Source: Paramecium pentaurelia (Eukaryota > Ciliophora > Oligohymenophorea > Peniculida > Parameciidae). Taken from it: a DNA stretch of 64,000 nucleotides. The stretch covers positions 124,001 through 188,000 of the forward strand of contig CAJJDO010000133.1 of assembly GCA_905183005.1 (NCBI GenBank), in the 5' to 3' direction. The notes below the pieces were generated by a model, which searched no databases, was not told the DNA's origin, and saw only the letters and a list, made by a program, of their open reading frames with translations. This document shows, one piece after another, positions 1 through 12,135 of this stretch; position 1 is the stretch's first letter, and every line of letters begins with the position of its first letter. The position numbers and the translations under genes are program-made.

Positions 1-49
1 CAATTTTTAATATATTTTTATCAAAACGGATTAATAATTATAAAAATAG

Positions 50-810
50 ATGAAATACATAGCAATTCTTTTACTGATATTAGCATTGACAAATGCAACA
101 AATATGAGATAACAATAGAAACATAAAGAAGTTAAAAAACTGGTTGAACTAGAGTAAGGATAGGTGTATTTTAATCTAGTTCTTCATTTGTAGGAGAAAC
201 ATAAGATCTTAGTGGAAATGTTGGAATGATATCAGTAATAGAAGAAACCAATAATGATTTTGTGAACTAAAACAATATCAAGAAAGCAGAAACAAAAGAA
301 AGAAATGCTGTATTAAATGCAATTAAAAAATCTGAATCACACAAATCATTAATTTAACTTAAAGATAATGAAATATATGTAGAAGAGACTTTGGATTAAA
401 CTCCAAAGAAAGATATAAATTTTGCTGATTTATTCACAAATGATGGTTCATCACCAGATATGGGATAATAAGTTATATTTGAAGATTCTCCAAGTGCTCC
501 TATGGCTTAATTACCTTAAGATGAAAATTTGGAATATGTGAGAGCTATTGATAAATTTGATTTATTAGATGAAAATGGTCAACCATTATAATTATTGCCT
601 GAAGAATAGACATTATTGGAAATGAAACAATTTGAAAGTAGATTTTAATAAGATGAAACTCCATAAATGGATGCAGCACCTACATGGGATTTAGAAAGTG
701 CATATGAGAAGACTCCAGGATAAAGTGAATTATCACCTGAAGAATTATAGAGATAAACTGAATAGATGGTAGATAGTTTGAAAGGAGAATTGGAAGATGA
801 AAATATATGA
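50..810 (+). CDS. Secreted Gln/Glu-rich protein, hypothetical
   Basis: The ATG at 50 opens a frame that runs to TGA at 808-810 after removal of a 26-nt intron at 154-179 (GTAAGG...CTAG), giving 244 residues. The N-terminus MKYIAILLLILALTNA is a clear signal peptide. The rest is hydrophilic and acidic, rich in Q (TAA/TAG codons), E, D and P, with no membrane segment and no cysteine pattern I recognise. It is probably secreted or sent to a secretory compartment such as trichocysts or the cell surface, but that is inference from the signal peptide alone. It lies 55 bp upstream of the PP2C gene on the same strand. I do not recognise the family. Confidence 0.75.
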
Positions 811-865
811 TCAAGTAAAAATATATAAAATATTAATAATTTAATAATTAACAACTATTTTTTCC

Positions 866-2326
866 ATGAAAGCTAAAGCCTCTTAAATATCTCCTGATAA
901 ATTATATGCTTCACTTCTCAAAAAGAAAAGTGATTAAGAATAATAAGCTCGTTTAAAATCACCAATTGTAAATCCTAATAAGTATACATATCATTTTACT
1001 ATTTAGATATCTAGTTCCAAGCAATAGGAATGGAGTTGGCAATTCTAAAATAGAAGCTAAAAAATCAAGACCAACTAGTGGAAAAGATTTTAAAGATGTT
1101 AGCAGTGTATTACTCAAAAAAACTCATGCACGTTAGAATAGCAAATTAATTGAAACTAAAGAAAATTCACAAAATATATCTGCTAATGCCTTATCTATCT
1201 TATTAAAAATCAAGTAAGAAAGACCTGAAACTAAATAACCTGTTATTCAGTAAAACAAAGATATATTCAATCAATAAAGCATTTCTAAAAAATATCAAAA
1301 ATTAATGGAAATGACTAAGCAACAATAATAAAACATAGTTAAATCTAAACTCTTTAAAGGACCACGTTCAATTAGTAATCCAGATATTTCAAATTTATAA
1401 CTCTACATTACTAAAGCTAATGGATTAAGTTCTCCTGGTATGCTTTATAATGGTTAAACTAAAACCAATCAAGATATCTATAAATTAATCAACAAATTTA
1501 ACAATAAAGATAATGATTGGTATATTTAAGTTTCAGATGGTCATGGCACTAATGGCCATTAAGTAGCTCAATTCTTATAATAAGTCTTACCTTCATTCAT
1601 TGAATAAGGTATATTGACTATCTCATCCTGCTATGATCGTGATAAGTAAACTTATTTTATTCATTAATAGATAAGTCAATACAATCCTCAAAAATTGTTT
1701 CTTATAAACTAATGAAGAATTACTTGAAAGTGGAATTGATGTGACCTATTCAGGTGCAACCACTGTAACAGTTATTTCCTTTGAAAATATATTATATTGT
1801 GCAAATATTGGAGATAGTAGAGCAATTATAGGAAGATTTGATAATAAACTTTCAGTAATAGAATTATCCAAAGATCATAAACCTGATTGTTTTTTGGAGT
1901 AAGCCAGAATCATTCAGAGAGGAGGTCGTGTATAAGCATATAGTGATGAAGATGGGAATCCTGTTGGACCTGCAAGAGTCTGGAAATCAGATGAAGATGT
2001 TCCAGGTTTAGCCATGTCAAGAAGTTTTGGAGATTATGTTGCAAGTTAAGTTGGTGTTATTTGTGAACCAGAAATAATAAAACATGCACTTTTACCTTGT
2101 GATAAATTTATTATTGTTGCATCTGATGGAATATGGGAGTATTATTTTTATAATAAACATTAGATTTCTCTCTAATGAATGGGTTGTTGAAACTGTTTAT
2201 GAATATTATAAAAAAGATGATACTCAAGGTGCTTGTTAACGATTGGTATAAGCTGCAAAAGAAGCATGGTAAAGAGAAGATGAAGTCATAGATGATATTA
2301 CAGTAGTAATAGCATTTATTAAATGA
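866..2326 (+). CDS. PP2C-type Ser/Thr protein phosphatase
   Basis: The frame from ATG 866 to TGA 2324-2326 with three 25-nt introns (982-1006, 1646-1670, 2139-2163) encodes 461 residues. The C-terminal 290 residues carry the PPM/PP2C signature motifs in order: VSDGHGTNGH (motif II, metal-binding Asp), YSGATTVTV, NIGDSRAI, GLAMSRSFGD, IIVASDGIW and DDITVVIAF. The metal-coordinating aspartates are all present, so it should be an active Mn/Mg-dependent phosphatase. The first 160 residues are a basic, Q/N/K-rich extension typical of ciliate PP2Cs and may serve for targeting. No signal peptide or TM segment is visible. The spacer to the upstream gene is 55 bp. Identification is firm; substrate unknown. 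Confidence 0.93.
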
Positions 2327-2985
2327 TTTAAATTTTCTCATTTATACTTATTTTCACTTTAAAAATATTTAAATTTATTGTTTTTAATTATTTATATATT
2401 AAATATAATTTATGTATCATAAAATTATTGTACAATTTTATATAATTATCTACATATTTATTGTAATTTACTTTCTATTAAGAAACAATAACAATAAGGT
2501 TTCTTAAAATATTCTTTTCTTAAGAGTATTTTAAGGATTCCTCTCCTATAAGAAATTAAATATAAAGAATCTCATTTAAACTTATTTACATCATTATTAA
2601 ATTCAAAGAATACTGTAGGAAATATTGTATTAATATGATTAGATCTAGAAATTTAGATTTTAAACTCATTGTAATATTGTGATATAATAGAGTATGGTGT
2701 CTTGAGTATCACTTCTATTAACATTGAATTTAAAAGAAGGTTGATTATTAAAATTGAATATAATTATAAATGATATTTAATTGCTATATATCTGATGGAA
2801 TATGACATTATCATTTTTCAAGATGTTTAATCTTAATATCCAATCACATTTAAAAAATACAATTCAAAGAGTTCAAGTTCTTTACTCTTTGATAAAATAA
2901 TAAAATTTATTTAATGAATTTAAAATTCTCATAAAAGATAAAAAGCCAATGTTAAAGGAATGTACAATATTAATAACATAATATA
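2327..2985. other. Intergenic, AT-rich
   Basis: This 659-bp stretch lies between the convergent PP2C (+) and Hsp70 (-) genes. No frame keeps coding character. Near 2785-2810 a short stretch resembles the SDGIW segment of the neighbouring PP2C gene and may be a remnant of a duplicated copy, but the match is too short to annotate. Confidence 0.4.
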
Positions 2986-5085
2986 TCAATTTTATTTATT
3001 GTTGTTATTTTCTCCACCTTCTTATTATTGTTATTATTCTCCTTATTATTCAGAAGATTATTATTGCTATTACTCACTAGCACCTCCAGTATTACGATAC
3101 CTAGAAATCAATTATAACTAATTAATACATTGCTTATCCAATTTTCATAGCTGAATTCTTAACATTCTCAACAGCATCCTTAAGTCTTTAAACATCATTG
3201 GCAGTGAGATTTTCAGTTAAGAGTACTCTCAAATTTTAAATAGCACTTTCAATTTCTTGAACTTCATTTGGTTATAATTTAGCCTTATGTTCATTCAATG
3301 ATTTTTCTGTATTGAAAATAGCTCCATCAGCTTCATTCTTTAAATCAACAAGTTCCTATTAAAATTATAATAAAATAATACTCTTCTCTTTTTATCTTCA
3401 TCCTTATACTTTTCAGCTTTATTAATCATATCTTAAATTTCAGCTTCACTTAATCCACCTGATGATTGAATAGTAATTGAATGATCTTTTGCAGTTGCTT
3501 TATCTTTAGCAGAAACATGGACAATACCATTAGCATCAATATCAAAAGTAACATCAATTTATGGTACTCCTCTTGGAGCAGGTGGGATACCTGATAAATC
3601 AAATTATCCTAATAATTTATTATCAGCAGCCATTTCTCTTTCACCTTAAAAGACTCTAATTGAAACAACAGTTTAATTGTCACTAGCAGTTGAATAAGTT
3701 TAACTCTTTTTGGTTGGGATAGTTGTATTTCTTGGAATCATTTTAGTAAATACTCCTCCTAATGTTTCAATACCTAAAGAAAGAGGAGTAACATCCAATA
3801 ATAATAATTCTTTGACATCTCCTTTCAAAACACCACCTTAAATAGCAGCACCAATAGAGACTGCTTCATCAGGATTAACTGATTTATTGGGTGGTTTATT
3901 AAAGAGATCTTAGACCAATTTTTAAACTTTTGGCATTCTACTCATACCTCCAACTAAAATGACTTCATCAATTTTGCTTTTGTCTAAACCAGAATCTTTA
4001 ATACAATTTTCAGTTGGTTTGATTGTTTTTTTAAGGAAATCTTCAGTCAAAGATTCAAGTTTTGCTCTTGTTAATTTAAGATTGCAATGTTTTGGACCTG
4101 TGGCATCAGCAGTCAAATAAGGTAAATTAATATCTGTTTATGTTGTTGATGACAATTCAATTTTAGCTTTTTCAGCAGCTTCTCTTACTCTTTAGACAGC
4201 CATTTTATCTTTAGAAATATCTACACCAGCTTATGCCTTGAATTCTGAACTAATCCAATTAGATAAAATTGAATCAACATCCTCACCTCCACAACTTGTA
4301 TCACCATTTGTAGCTTTAACTTCAAAAACTCCTGCATTAATTTCCAAAATAGAAATATCGAAAGTACCACCTCCTAAATCATAAACTGCGATAATCTTAT
4401 TATCTTTCTTTTCCAAACCAAATGCTAATGCAGCTGCTGTAGGTTCATTGATGATTCTTAAAACATCTAAACCAGCAATCTTACCAGCATCTTTAGTTGC
4501 TTATCTTTGAGAATCATTGAAATAAGCAGGTACTGTAACAACAGCCTTAGATTATGGTTTACCAATATAAGCATCAGCTGTTTCCTTCATCTTTATCAAA
4601 ACGAAAGCACCAATTTATGATGGTGAATAGGTTTAACCACCTTAATTATTAATAAAAATATTTACTTTTCAAACTAACCCAAGCATCACCATTTTAAGCT
4701 TTTACAACTGTGTAACTTAAATGCTTAATGTCTTTCTAAACATTTGGGTCATCAAATCTTCTACCAATCAATCTCTTTGTTGCATAAACTGTATTTTCTG
4801 GATTTGTTACAGCTTATCTCTTTGCTGGAGCTCCAACTATTCTTTATCCATCAGCTGTAAATGCAACGACAGATGGAGTAGTTCTCATACCTTCAGCATT
4901 CTCAATAACTTTTGGTGTTCCAGCTGAATATATACTATATCTATACATTCCATAATTGACACACAAGAGTTTGTAGTCCCTAAATCAATACCAATCACAT
5001 ATTCTCCCTTCATGACCTTGCTACTGAATGCATTCACAGTGTGTTAGTTCACTTAAGATGTTGATCTCAATAATTTGCTGAGCAT
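2986..5085 (-). CDS. Mitochondrial-type Hsp70 chaperone
   Basis: Reading leftward from ATG at 5085 to TGA at 2986-2988, with four introns (23, 25, 26 and 28 nt), gives 665 residues. A basic, Ser/Thr-containing leader of about 32 residues (MLSKLLRSTS...) precedes the ATPase start GEYVIGIDLGTTNSCVS and looks like a mitochondrial presequence. ATPase motifs follow: NGDAWV and SPSQIGAFVL, DLGGGTFDISI, and VGGMSRMPKV. The substrate-binding domain and helical lid are complete. The tail ends in a G/S/E/Q/N-rich run, as in other mitochondrial Hsp70s but longer in Q. It would act in matrix import and folding with a GrpE and J-protein. One intron ends in AAG, and the spliced protein matches the family there (SLKSGQTYSPSQ), which supports that acceptor. 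Confidence 0.95.
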
Positions 5086-5094
5086 TTTATTACC

Positions 5095-5600
5095 TCAAAT
5101 TAATTTTTAATTCTTAATCAAATCTAATCTCCTTAATTATTAAAAATCCCTATTATTCTAGAACTATCCATAAATTATTATTATATAAAATATTTATTAA
5201 TCTTCTCCTTTATTCTAATTCCTCTTCTTTTCATTACCAATCTTATTTTACAATTCTTTTACTTCATATTTCAATACATATTTCAATCAAATTTATCTTG
5301 AATTTATTAATCATCTAATTTTAAATATCTTTTAATTCATATTATAATCAAACACTTCTTCTTCAAACACTTTCTAACTCAAATCTCAAAAGTTGAGTTT
5401 TCACATAAACTCTACTTTTATTGATAATTATCTGCTTTCATTAGGTACTATTTAAAAATATTCTTGTAATATATGCATATAATGAAATCCATATAAATCT
5501 ATTTTTCAAAATTTTTATTTCTAGTTTATAAATGATTTATTAACTGTTATAAATGAGATTGCTATTCTAGAAAATCTAAATATTTCCAAATCTTATTCAA
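5095..5600 (-). pseudogene. Possible gene relic, unidentified
   Basis: Directly upstream of the Hsp70 start, the minus strand shows successive short open pieces in different frames with ciliate coding flavour (for example LMKADNYQQKQSLCENSTF, DLSQKVFEEEVFDYN and LKYEVKELQNKIGNEKK), each ended by TGA. No set of plausible introns joins them. This looks like a decayed coding region, as is common after whole-genome duplication in Paramecium, but AT-rich DNA with one stop codon produces such pieces by chance, so confidence is low. No family is recognisable. Confidence 0.2.
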
Positions 5601-6545
5601 CCCCTCCAAGTAAAATTTACTGAAAAATAACTTAAAATCAATACCCTAGGGTAAGACTTAATATATATATTAAACATAATAGCCCTTAAAAGAATATAAA
5701 ATTTATTTTATTTTTAATACATTAACAGCATAATTTGGTGTTCTTGCAATTAATAATTATTTATTTTTTGTATAAACTTATTTTTAGTATAATAAAATTG
5801 CTAAGTATGCTAAATCAATTTACTTAAAAATACTAAAAAATTTTATTTCCTTAGGAAGCAAAATCAATTTTGGATGTTTTTATTGAATTATTTTAATAAA
5901 TTCCTTTTCTAATTGTTGATATTAGTAATTGCTGAAACTAAAATAATATATTAGTTTAAATTTAAAAAATAATTTTTTTGATTATTTATTTATTTTACTA
6001 GCAAGAGGAGGATTCTAAGAATTATTCTATGTTTTTATTATTAGTATATGTAATTAGATAATGACTTTGACAAACTACAGATATGATTAAAAATAAATTA
6101 AATTGAAAATTCTACTTAAATGATATTTTATATTATAACATAATTAAAAATAGAATAGTTTATTCTTTATTAGTTAATATCATTATAATATTTATGCAAT
6201 ATGATTTTCTTCTAATTAAAAATAATTTAGTTAAATCTATTTTTAGATTTCAATATTTACCTTTTTTTTAATAATGGTTAGCAACTAACTTATCATGAAA
6301 TTCAAATCTAATTACAATTTTGGGTTTAGAGATGGCCTGATGTTTTAATCTAATCAATATTGTTGTTTTAGATATTCAAATTAAAAAAATCATTAAATTT
6401 AGATTTTAATCATTATTTAATATTGTTTAATTAAGACTTAAAGAACCTTTTATAATATAACATTCATAAATAGCTATATCTATTGGGAAAAAAAATATAG
6501 CTACTAAGCTTTGAAGTATTATTTCAATTTTTTATCGAATTGATT
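5601..6545. other. Intergenic, AT-rich
   Basis: I see no gene, RNA or repeat here, only AT-rich spacer with frequent TGA in all frames. Confidence 0.4.
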
Positions 6546-7672
6546 AAGAAAAAAGTTTTAATTTTATCTTAATAAAATCTTGCATTAATTTTGATATTAT
6601 GAAATATTTTAAAGTATCGTAAAGATAATATCAATTAACTTTAAAATTAAATAGCAAAATAATATAAAAGATATTAATTCAATTTTTATAAAAAATATCA
6701 TGAATAATTTTCTAATCTAATAATAAGGTTCTTTTACAAATAATTTTTTTAAGAATAATTGATTGTTAATAAATATCATAATGATAAAACACATTAATTA
6801 ACAATAGAAATATAATATTCGTTAAATAAATTATAATATATAAATATACATCAATATAAGGTAAATTTTAATTTATATACTTATAAAATCGTTTGGGAAT
6901 GATCTATAATTTATTTTAATTTTATATAATATTAACTTAGATATAATCAATTATTTTGATGTATGTATAAAGATCATAATTATATAAAATCAATTTTACT
7001 TAATATAATTTTTCCGAACATTTCTAGTAATTCCTAATCAAATGAACTAACCTTTTAAGACCTGATTCCTTTGTTATTTATTACTTATAAGATCACTGAT
7101 TGATTTTTTCCTTCAACTTCAATGCAGTAAATAGGCATAGTGGTTTAAATGTCAACTAAAAATAATATTAATTAATAACCTAAATTATTAAATGATTAAT
7201 GATTGTAAGCATTCTAAACCCATAAAAACTCTTTGATTTTATGTGCTTCCCCTACAATACCGATTCCTAATTAAGATACTTCTAATAATTTCTTTTCATT
7301 AACTCTTAATAATCGATTATTATTAACAACATAAACTAAACCTTTTTAAGTATGAAATAAATTCTTTAACAAATTCTCTGCTTCAAATAAGATTTATTCT
7401 GTATCATTCATATATACTAATTATAATTAAGCCTAAATTGAACAATTAAATTTTAATACTTATATTACATTTCTTAAAGCATTTTAGATACTAATTGATT
7501 CATTAGATTATTAATGATTTCTTAATAAAATTGATATCATTTCTGAGGTCTTGGAAATGAATAATTAATCATCATTATTAAAATGTCCAGTTAGTTTATT
7601 AACTGCCAAAATAACTCCAATTGAATTTTATTATTTATCCAAAATTGGACATAATAAAAGAGTATTTGTTTT
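6546..7672. repeat. 1127-bp direct repeat, copy 1 (probable assembly overlap)
   Basis: This segment recurs at 7674-8800 with an offset of exactly 1128; I saw no mismatch in the stretches compared. The only base between the two copies is the single N at 7673. An immediately abutting, apparently identical copy joined by one N is the mark of two contigs whose overlapping ends were not merged, rather than a biological duplication. Confidence 0.9.
6974..7672 (-). pseudogene. Artefactual partial copy of GAF-domain gene (3' part)
   Basis: This is the 3' half of the gene at 8102-9798, including its stop codon, repeated through the contig overlap. It is cut off at the N at 7673 in the middle of the first GAF domain. 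It should not be counted as a separate gene. Confidence 0.85.
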
Positions 7673-7673
7673 N

Positions 7674-8800
7674 AAGAAAAAAGTTTTAATTTTATCTTAA
7701 TAAAATCTTGCATTAATTTTGATATTATGAAATATTTTAAAGTATCGTAAAGATAATATCAATTAACTTTAAAATTAAATAGCAAAATAATATAAAAGAT
7801 ATTAATTCAATTTTTATAAAAAATATCATGAATAATTTTCTAATCTAATAATAAGGTTCTTTTACAAATAATTTTTTTAAGAATAATTGATTGTTAATAA
7901 ATATCATAATGATAAAACACATTAATTAACAATAGAAATATAATATTCGTTAAATAAATTATAATATATAAATATACATCAATATAAGGTAAATTTTAAT
8001 TTATATACTTATAAAATCGTTTGGGAATGATCTATAATTTATTTTAATTTTATATAATATTAACTTAGATATAATCAATTATTTTGATGTATGTATAAAG
8101 ATCATAATTATATAAAATCAATTTTACTTAATATAATTTTTCCGAACATTTCTAGTAATTCCTAATCAAATGAACTAACCTTTTAAGACCTGATTCCTTT
8201 GTTATTTATTACTTATAAGATCACTGATTGATTTTTTCCTTCAACTTCAATGCAGTAAATAGGCATAGTGGTTTAAATGTCAACTAAAAATAATATTAAT
8301 TAATAACCTAAATTATTAAATGATTAATGATTGTAAGCATTCTAAACCCATAAAAACTCTTTGATTTTATGTGCTTCCCCTACAATACCGATTCCTAATT
8401 AAGATACTTCTAATAATTTCTTTTCATTAACTCTTAATAATCGATTATTATTAACAACATAAACTAAACCTTTTTAAGTATGAAATAAATTCTTTAACAA
8501 ATTCTCTGCTTCAAATAAGATTTATTCTGTATCATTCATATATACTAATTATAATTAAGCCTAAATTGAACAATTAAATTTTAATACTTATATTACATTT
8601 CTTAAAGCATTTTAGATACTAATTGATTCATTAGATTATTAATGATTTCTTAATAAAATTGATATCATTTCTGAGGTCTTGGAAATGAATAATTAATCAT
8701 CATTATTAAAATGTCCAGTTAGTTTATTAACTGCCAAAATAACTCCAATTGAATTTTATTATTTATCCAAAATTGGACATAATAAAAGAGTATTTGTTTT
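7674..8800. repeat. 1127-bp direct repeat, copy 2
   Basis: Second copy of the 6546-7672 segment, starting right after the N at 7673. Beyond 8800 the sequence continues uninterrupted into the rest of the GAF-domain gene, so this copy is the one in the correct context on its right side. Confidence 0.9.
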
Positions 8801-9798
8801 ATATCCTTTATCATTTTCTTTTTTAAATCTAGGATCATTATATGCATTATGAACATTAATTAAACTTCTTTCTTAAAAACAAGCACCAATTATATCTTCA
8901 TTTGCCTATATTCTTAATACTCTATCTTTAGTTTTTGTCCATAATTCTTAGTGTTCACTATCAAGTACATAGATTTAAACCTTATCACAATTTAGAGAAT
9001 CTTTCAATAATCCTTACAAACTCTCTAATTAATCATTCAAAGGAATTTGCTGAAAATTGATCATAAGGATAAATTACTTCATATATTTATAAACAAGCAT
9101 CAAATAATTTATTTTGTTTGATTACATTTTTGAATAATAGTTTATGTTCTTACAATACTAATTGAATTGCATCAAAAATATGTACTATATTACTCAATTC
9201 CATTTTCTAAATATTAGCAAAGAATTAATCTTCATTAGATACTAAATTCTTTATTTATGTCAAATGATTTAATTCTTCATAACATTTTACATATTAACTT
9301 AATAAGGCTCAAACTAATTCTAATATATTTACCATAGTCAGAATCAAGGATGGCAGAGAGATTTTCATCAAAATTAGTGTCTTTTGTTCTTGTTCTTAGT
9401 GATTTCTTAGGACCTAAACTTGGAGTTCTTGATGAATCATCAGTCTTTATCATAGGCTTTAATGGATTCACAACCTCAACTATTTATTACTTTTCAACTC
9501 TCAATGCACTAATAATACAATCTCTTTTTTCTATTGCAATTTAAAGAGATTTGATCATGAATTCATATTGTTAAATTTATTTATCTTTTTAGATGACTGA
9601 TGAATTAAGTTATTAAACTTGTTTAACTAATTTTTAAATCAAATCCTGTAACTCTCTCTCACTTTGTTACTTTAGTTTAAGATTCATAACATCACTTAAA
9701 TTTGGTAATTTTTATTAGCTGTTACTACCTAATTTGTCTATTGATCTATAATTTTAGGATGTTACAGGTCTTCGTATATTTTAGACTGAATTATTCAT
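8102..9798 (-). CDS. Protein with two tandem GAF domains
   Basis: Minus-strand frame from ATG 9798 to TGA 8102-8104; removing introns of 25, 28 and 24 nt leaves 540 codons (539 residues). An N-terminal coiled-coil-like region is rich in Q, K and E. It is followed by a GAF domain containing DIIGACFQERS, LLLCPILDKQQNSIGVILAV and NKLTGHFNNDDQ, and then a second, more divergent GAF with GIGIVGEAHK and NQSVILQVINNKGI. GAF pairs bind cyclic nucleotides or other small ligands and usually control an attached enzyme; no phosphodiesterase or cyclase domain is present here, so it may be a stand-alone sensor. ATGs at 9837 and 9828 are in frame but overlap the end of the upstream gene, so 9798 is preferred. 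One intron ends in GAG. Partly duplicated by the contig overlap. Confidence 0.85.
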
Positions 9799-9817
9799 AT
9801 AATATTAAAAATTATTA

Positions 9818-10351
9818 TCATGCTTCATAAAATTCATCTTTACCTTCATCATAAACTTATTATGATTTTGAAAATCTCTTTAAGACATATGACACAAATG
9901 CTAAAAACAATATTCCAAATATGATGCCGTTAACCTAATAATTTCAAATTAAAAGAATACCAACAAAAATGTCTCCAAAAAAAAGTATAATACAGGAGCT
10001 TCAGTTTAACAATCATTAGATGCCATATACATACGTCCTCCATAAAACAATAATAGTCCTATGTATATACCAAAACAAATATCAAGAAAATTAAAAAATA
10101 AGTTGATAGCTGCATTTTTATATCTAATTAAATTATATTACATACCTTGGTATCAATGTAATTAAAATATAAGTACCCCAGATAATTAATCCATAGAATA
10201 CTAAATGAACAAACAATTGCAAATTTTGATTACATTTCTGTTCAATAAATTGAGTCTCTATTATACCAGAGGCTGATAGAAATATCAAAGTATAAAAAAA
10301 ATGAGCTCCTTCACTTGCTTTTAATTGCTTCTTTGCTTCAATTTCTTACAT
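9818..10351 (-). CDS. Small multi-pass membrane protein, unknown
   Basis: ATG at 10351 to TGA at 9818-9820 with introns of 22 and 26 nt gives 161 residues. Four hydrophobic stretches are visible, roughly residues 17-30 (FFYTLIFLSASGII), 44-64 (LFVHLVFYGLIIWGTYILI), 75-95 and 115-137 (VNGIIFGILFLAFVSYVL), followed by a charged cytoplasmic-like tail. No signal peptide, no enzyme motif. The stop lies 20 bp before the chosen start of the next gene on the same strand. The family is not recognised. Confidence 0.7.
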
Positions 10352-10719
10352 TTTTTAATAATTTTATTAATTATATAAACTTTTTAACGATGAATTTGAT
10401 AAATATACTAATTATTGTAATTCAAAGAGACATTTATTATTTTTCAATTATATAATATTTTGTTTTAGTTTTATATATTATAATGTTTAACTTTCTTAAA
10501 GAACTCAAATTCATTATAAAGATATATATAATTAAAATTTGAGATCTTTTTTTTATCTATTATATTATATCATATATAATTTTTTGAATGTATGAATGAT
10601 ACAATTTTAAGAATAGTTTAGGTTTTGCGCATAGAATTATTTAATTTTAATCAAGGCGGTAAATTGCTCTAAATAAAGATAGTAATTTTTATACTATAAA
10701 ACACATTAGTTTTCATAAA
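10352..10719. other. Intergenic between divergent genes
   Basis: A 368-bp AT-rich spacer between the starts of a minus-strand and a plus-strand gene; it must hold both promoters. No recognisable motif. Confidence 0.4.
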
Positions 10720-11256
10720 ATGGAATAGTTTTCAGAAGATGATGAAATATGTTTAATACCAATAAAAAAGAAACCAAAAGCTCAAGAACTAAACTAAAAT
10801 AAGTTAAACTTAAAACAATAATAAAGTTTAAAAAAACCAATTAGCAAGCCTAATCCTAAAAGAATGGATTTAAAAATGTAAACCTCTTTGTTGAATTCCC
10901 TTAAGTTCGTTGAAAACATTCAACCTGATGTTATATAATCAAGTTTAAATAATGATTTTACTGAATGGAAGCATTAAAACTTTGTTTTTAAATTGAGCCA
11001 ATAATCTTAAAATTCAAAAGTAGAATGTGATGATAAAATAAATCAATATTTTAATGACTTTAATTAAAAATGGAAAATATATCCTTATAAACATTTTGTT
11101 GATTTAAAGCCTGAGACAGATCATGTTATAATGAAATAACCTTTGTGTGAATCCAAAAAAATTAATTAATAAAATTAGAATTAAAATTAAATTAGAGTAA
11201 TTCCATTGAAATAAAGTGAAAAGTTGGCTGATATTAAAATAAAATTAGAGCTTTGA
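10720..11256 (+). CDS. Hydrophilic protein, hypothetical
   Basis: Single open frame from ATG 10720 to TGA 11254-11256, 178 residues, no intron needed. The product is rich in K, N and Q, with an N-terminal acidic patch (MEQFSEDDEI) and several W residues in its middle (EWKH, QKWKIYPYKHF). There is no signal peptide, TM segment or known motif. The codon and residue composition match neighbouring genes, so it is probably real. Confidence 0.6.
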
Positions 11257-11264
11257 TGAATTAA

Positions 11265-11922
11265 TCACTATGTTTTCTAATATTAATAAGATATTTTATT
11301 TTAATTCTATTATTTCTAGAATAAAAAAATTATGATCCATAAAAATTTCTCTAATCCTTTTCTCTTGAATTCTTAAACTAATAAAATTTAATCTCCAAAA
11401 TATATTCTTCTTTCTGGGGCTCTTTTAATATTGTTAATTAAAAAATACTAAAATATAGTAAATAAGCTCTATTTTTATTTTATAGATTTTAATCAATCAA
11501 ATGCTTATAAGTAAAGAATTGTTCTACTGATAGTTAATAAAGATTTATTAATCTTATTCTAAATATATTTATATATTTCTATTAGTAACTTCATGAGAAC
11601 CAGAAATTTCAATTATAATAGCCATCTATATATCTTATTCGAAAATATTGAATAACTTATCGATCTTATTCTGTTATTCAAATAAATACTCATGTAATTA
11701 AACTATTAATTAATTAATGTTTGAAACTGTTTCTTCAGTATATACTTACTTATCAGATTCTAAATTACTTCTATTCTTTTTATGATATGGTTACTAACTT
11801 TTTTCTGTTACCTAATTATACATTCCTTAATTTGAAATGTATTAAATTCTAAAAATAAATTAGAATTCTTAATAAAATAAGATACTAGAAATAATTCTAG
11901 TTATCTATTTTAACGAATACAT
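11265..11922 (-). pseudogene. SNARE (syntaxin)-like relic
   Basis: The minus strand from ATG 11922 is open to TGA 11497-11499 (141 codons). Its middle reads like the first half of a Q-SNARE motif: TVSNINQLIVQLHEYLFEQQ followed by NKIDKLFNIFEQDIQMA, close to the pattern in which syntaxins place a hydrophobic heptad around E-Q-x-x-x-I-D. The second half of the SNARE helix and the C-terminal TM anchor are missing in this frame. A separate frame further left (to TGA 11265-11267) holds a short FLWIIIFLF stretch preceded by K/R residues that could be the lost anchor. I could not connect these with plausible introns, so a decayed syntaxin is the best guess. Confidence 0.3.
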
Positions 11923-12135
11923 CGAAATTTATCAATTGTTTTTAAAGTAATTATAAAAAACCTTAAGAAAGTTTCACATTTTTTATCTAAAAATCCATAT
12001 TAGTATTAAGAATTCATGGATCTTCAATATGGAATTAAAATTAAAAAATTGATATGAATTTTCAATAACATTTTTTGATCAAAGGTGTTGTGAGAATTTA
12101 TTTAATTAATACTAATCTAAATTATATTGATTTTC

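Noticed and set aside
2760..2830. Short match to the PP2C SDGIW region
   Set aside because: Too short and followed by stops; could be chance.
6546..8800. Tandem duplication of part of the GAF gene as a biological event
   Set aside because: Copies with no difference seen, separated by exactly one N, fit an assembly overlap better.
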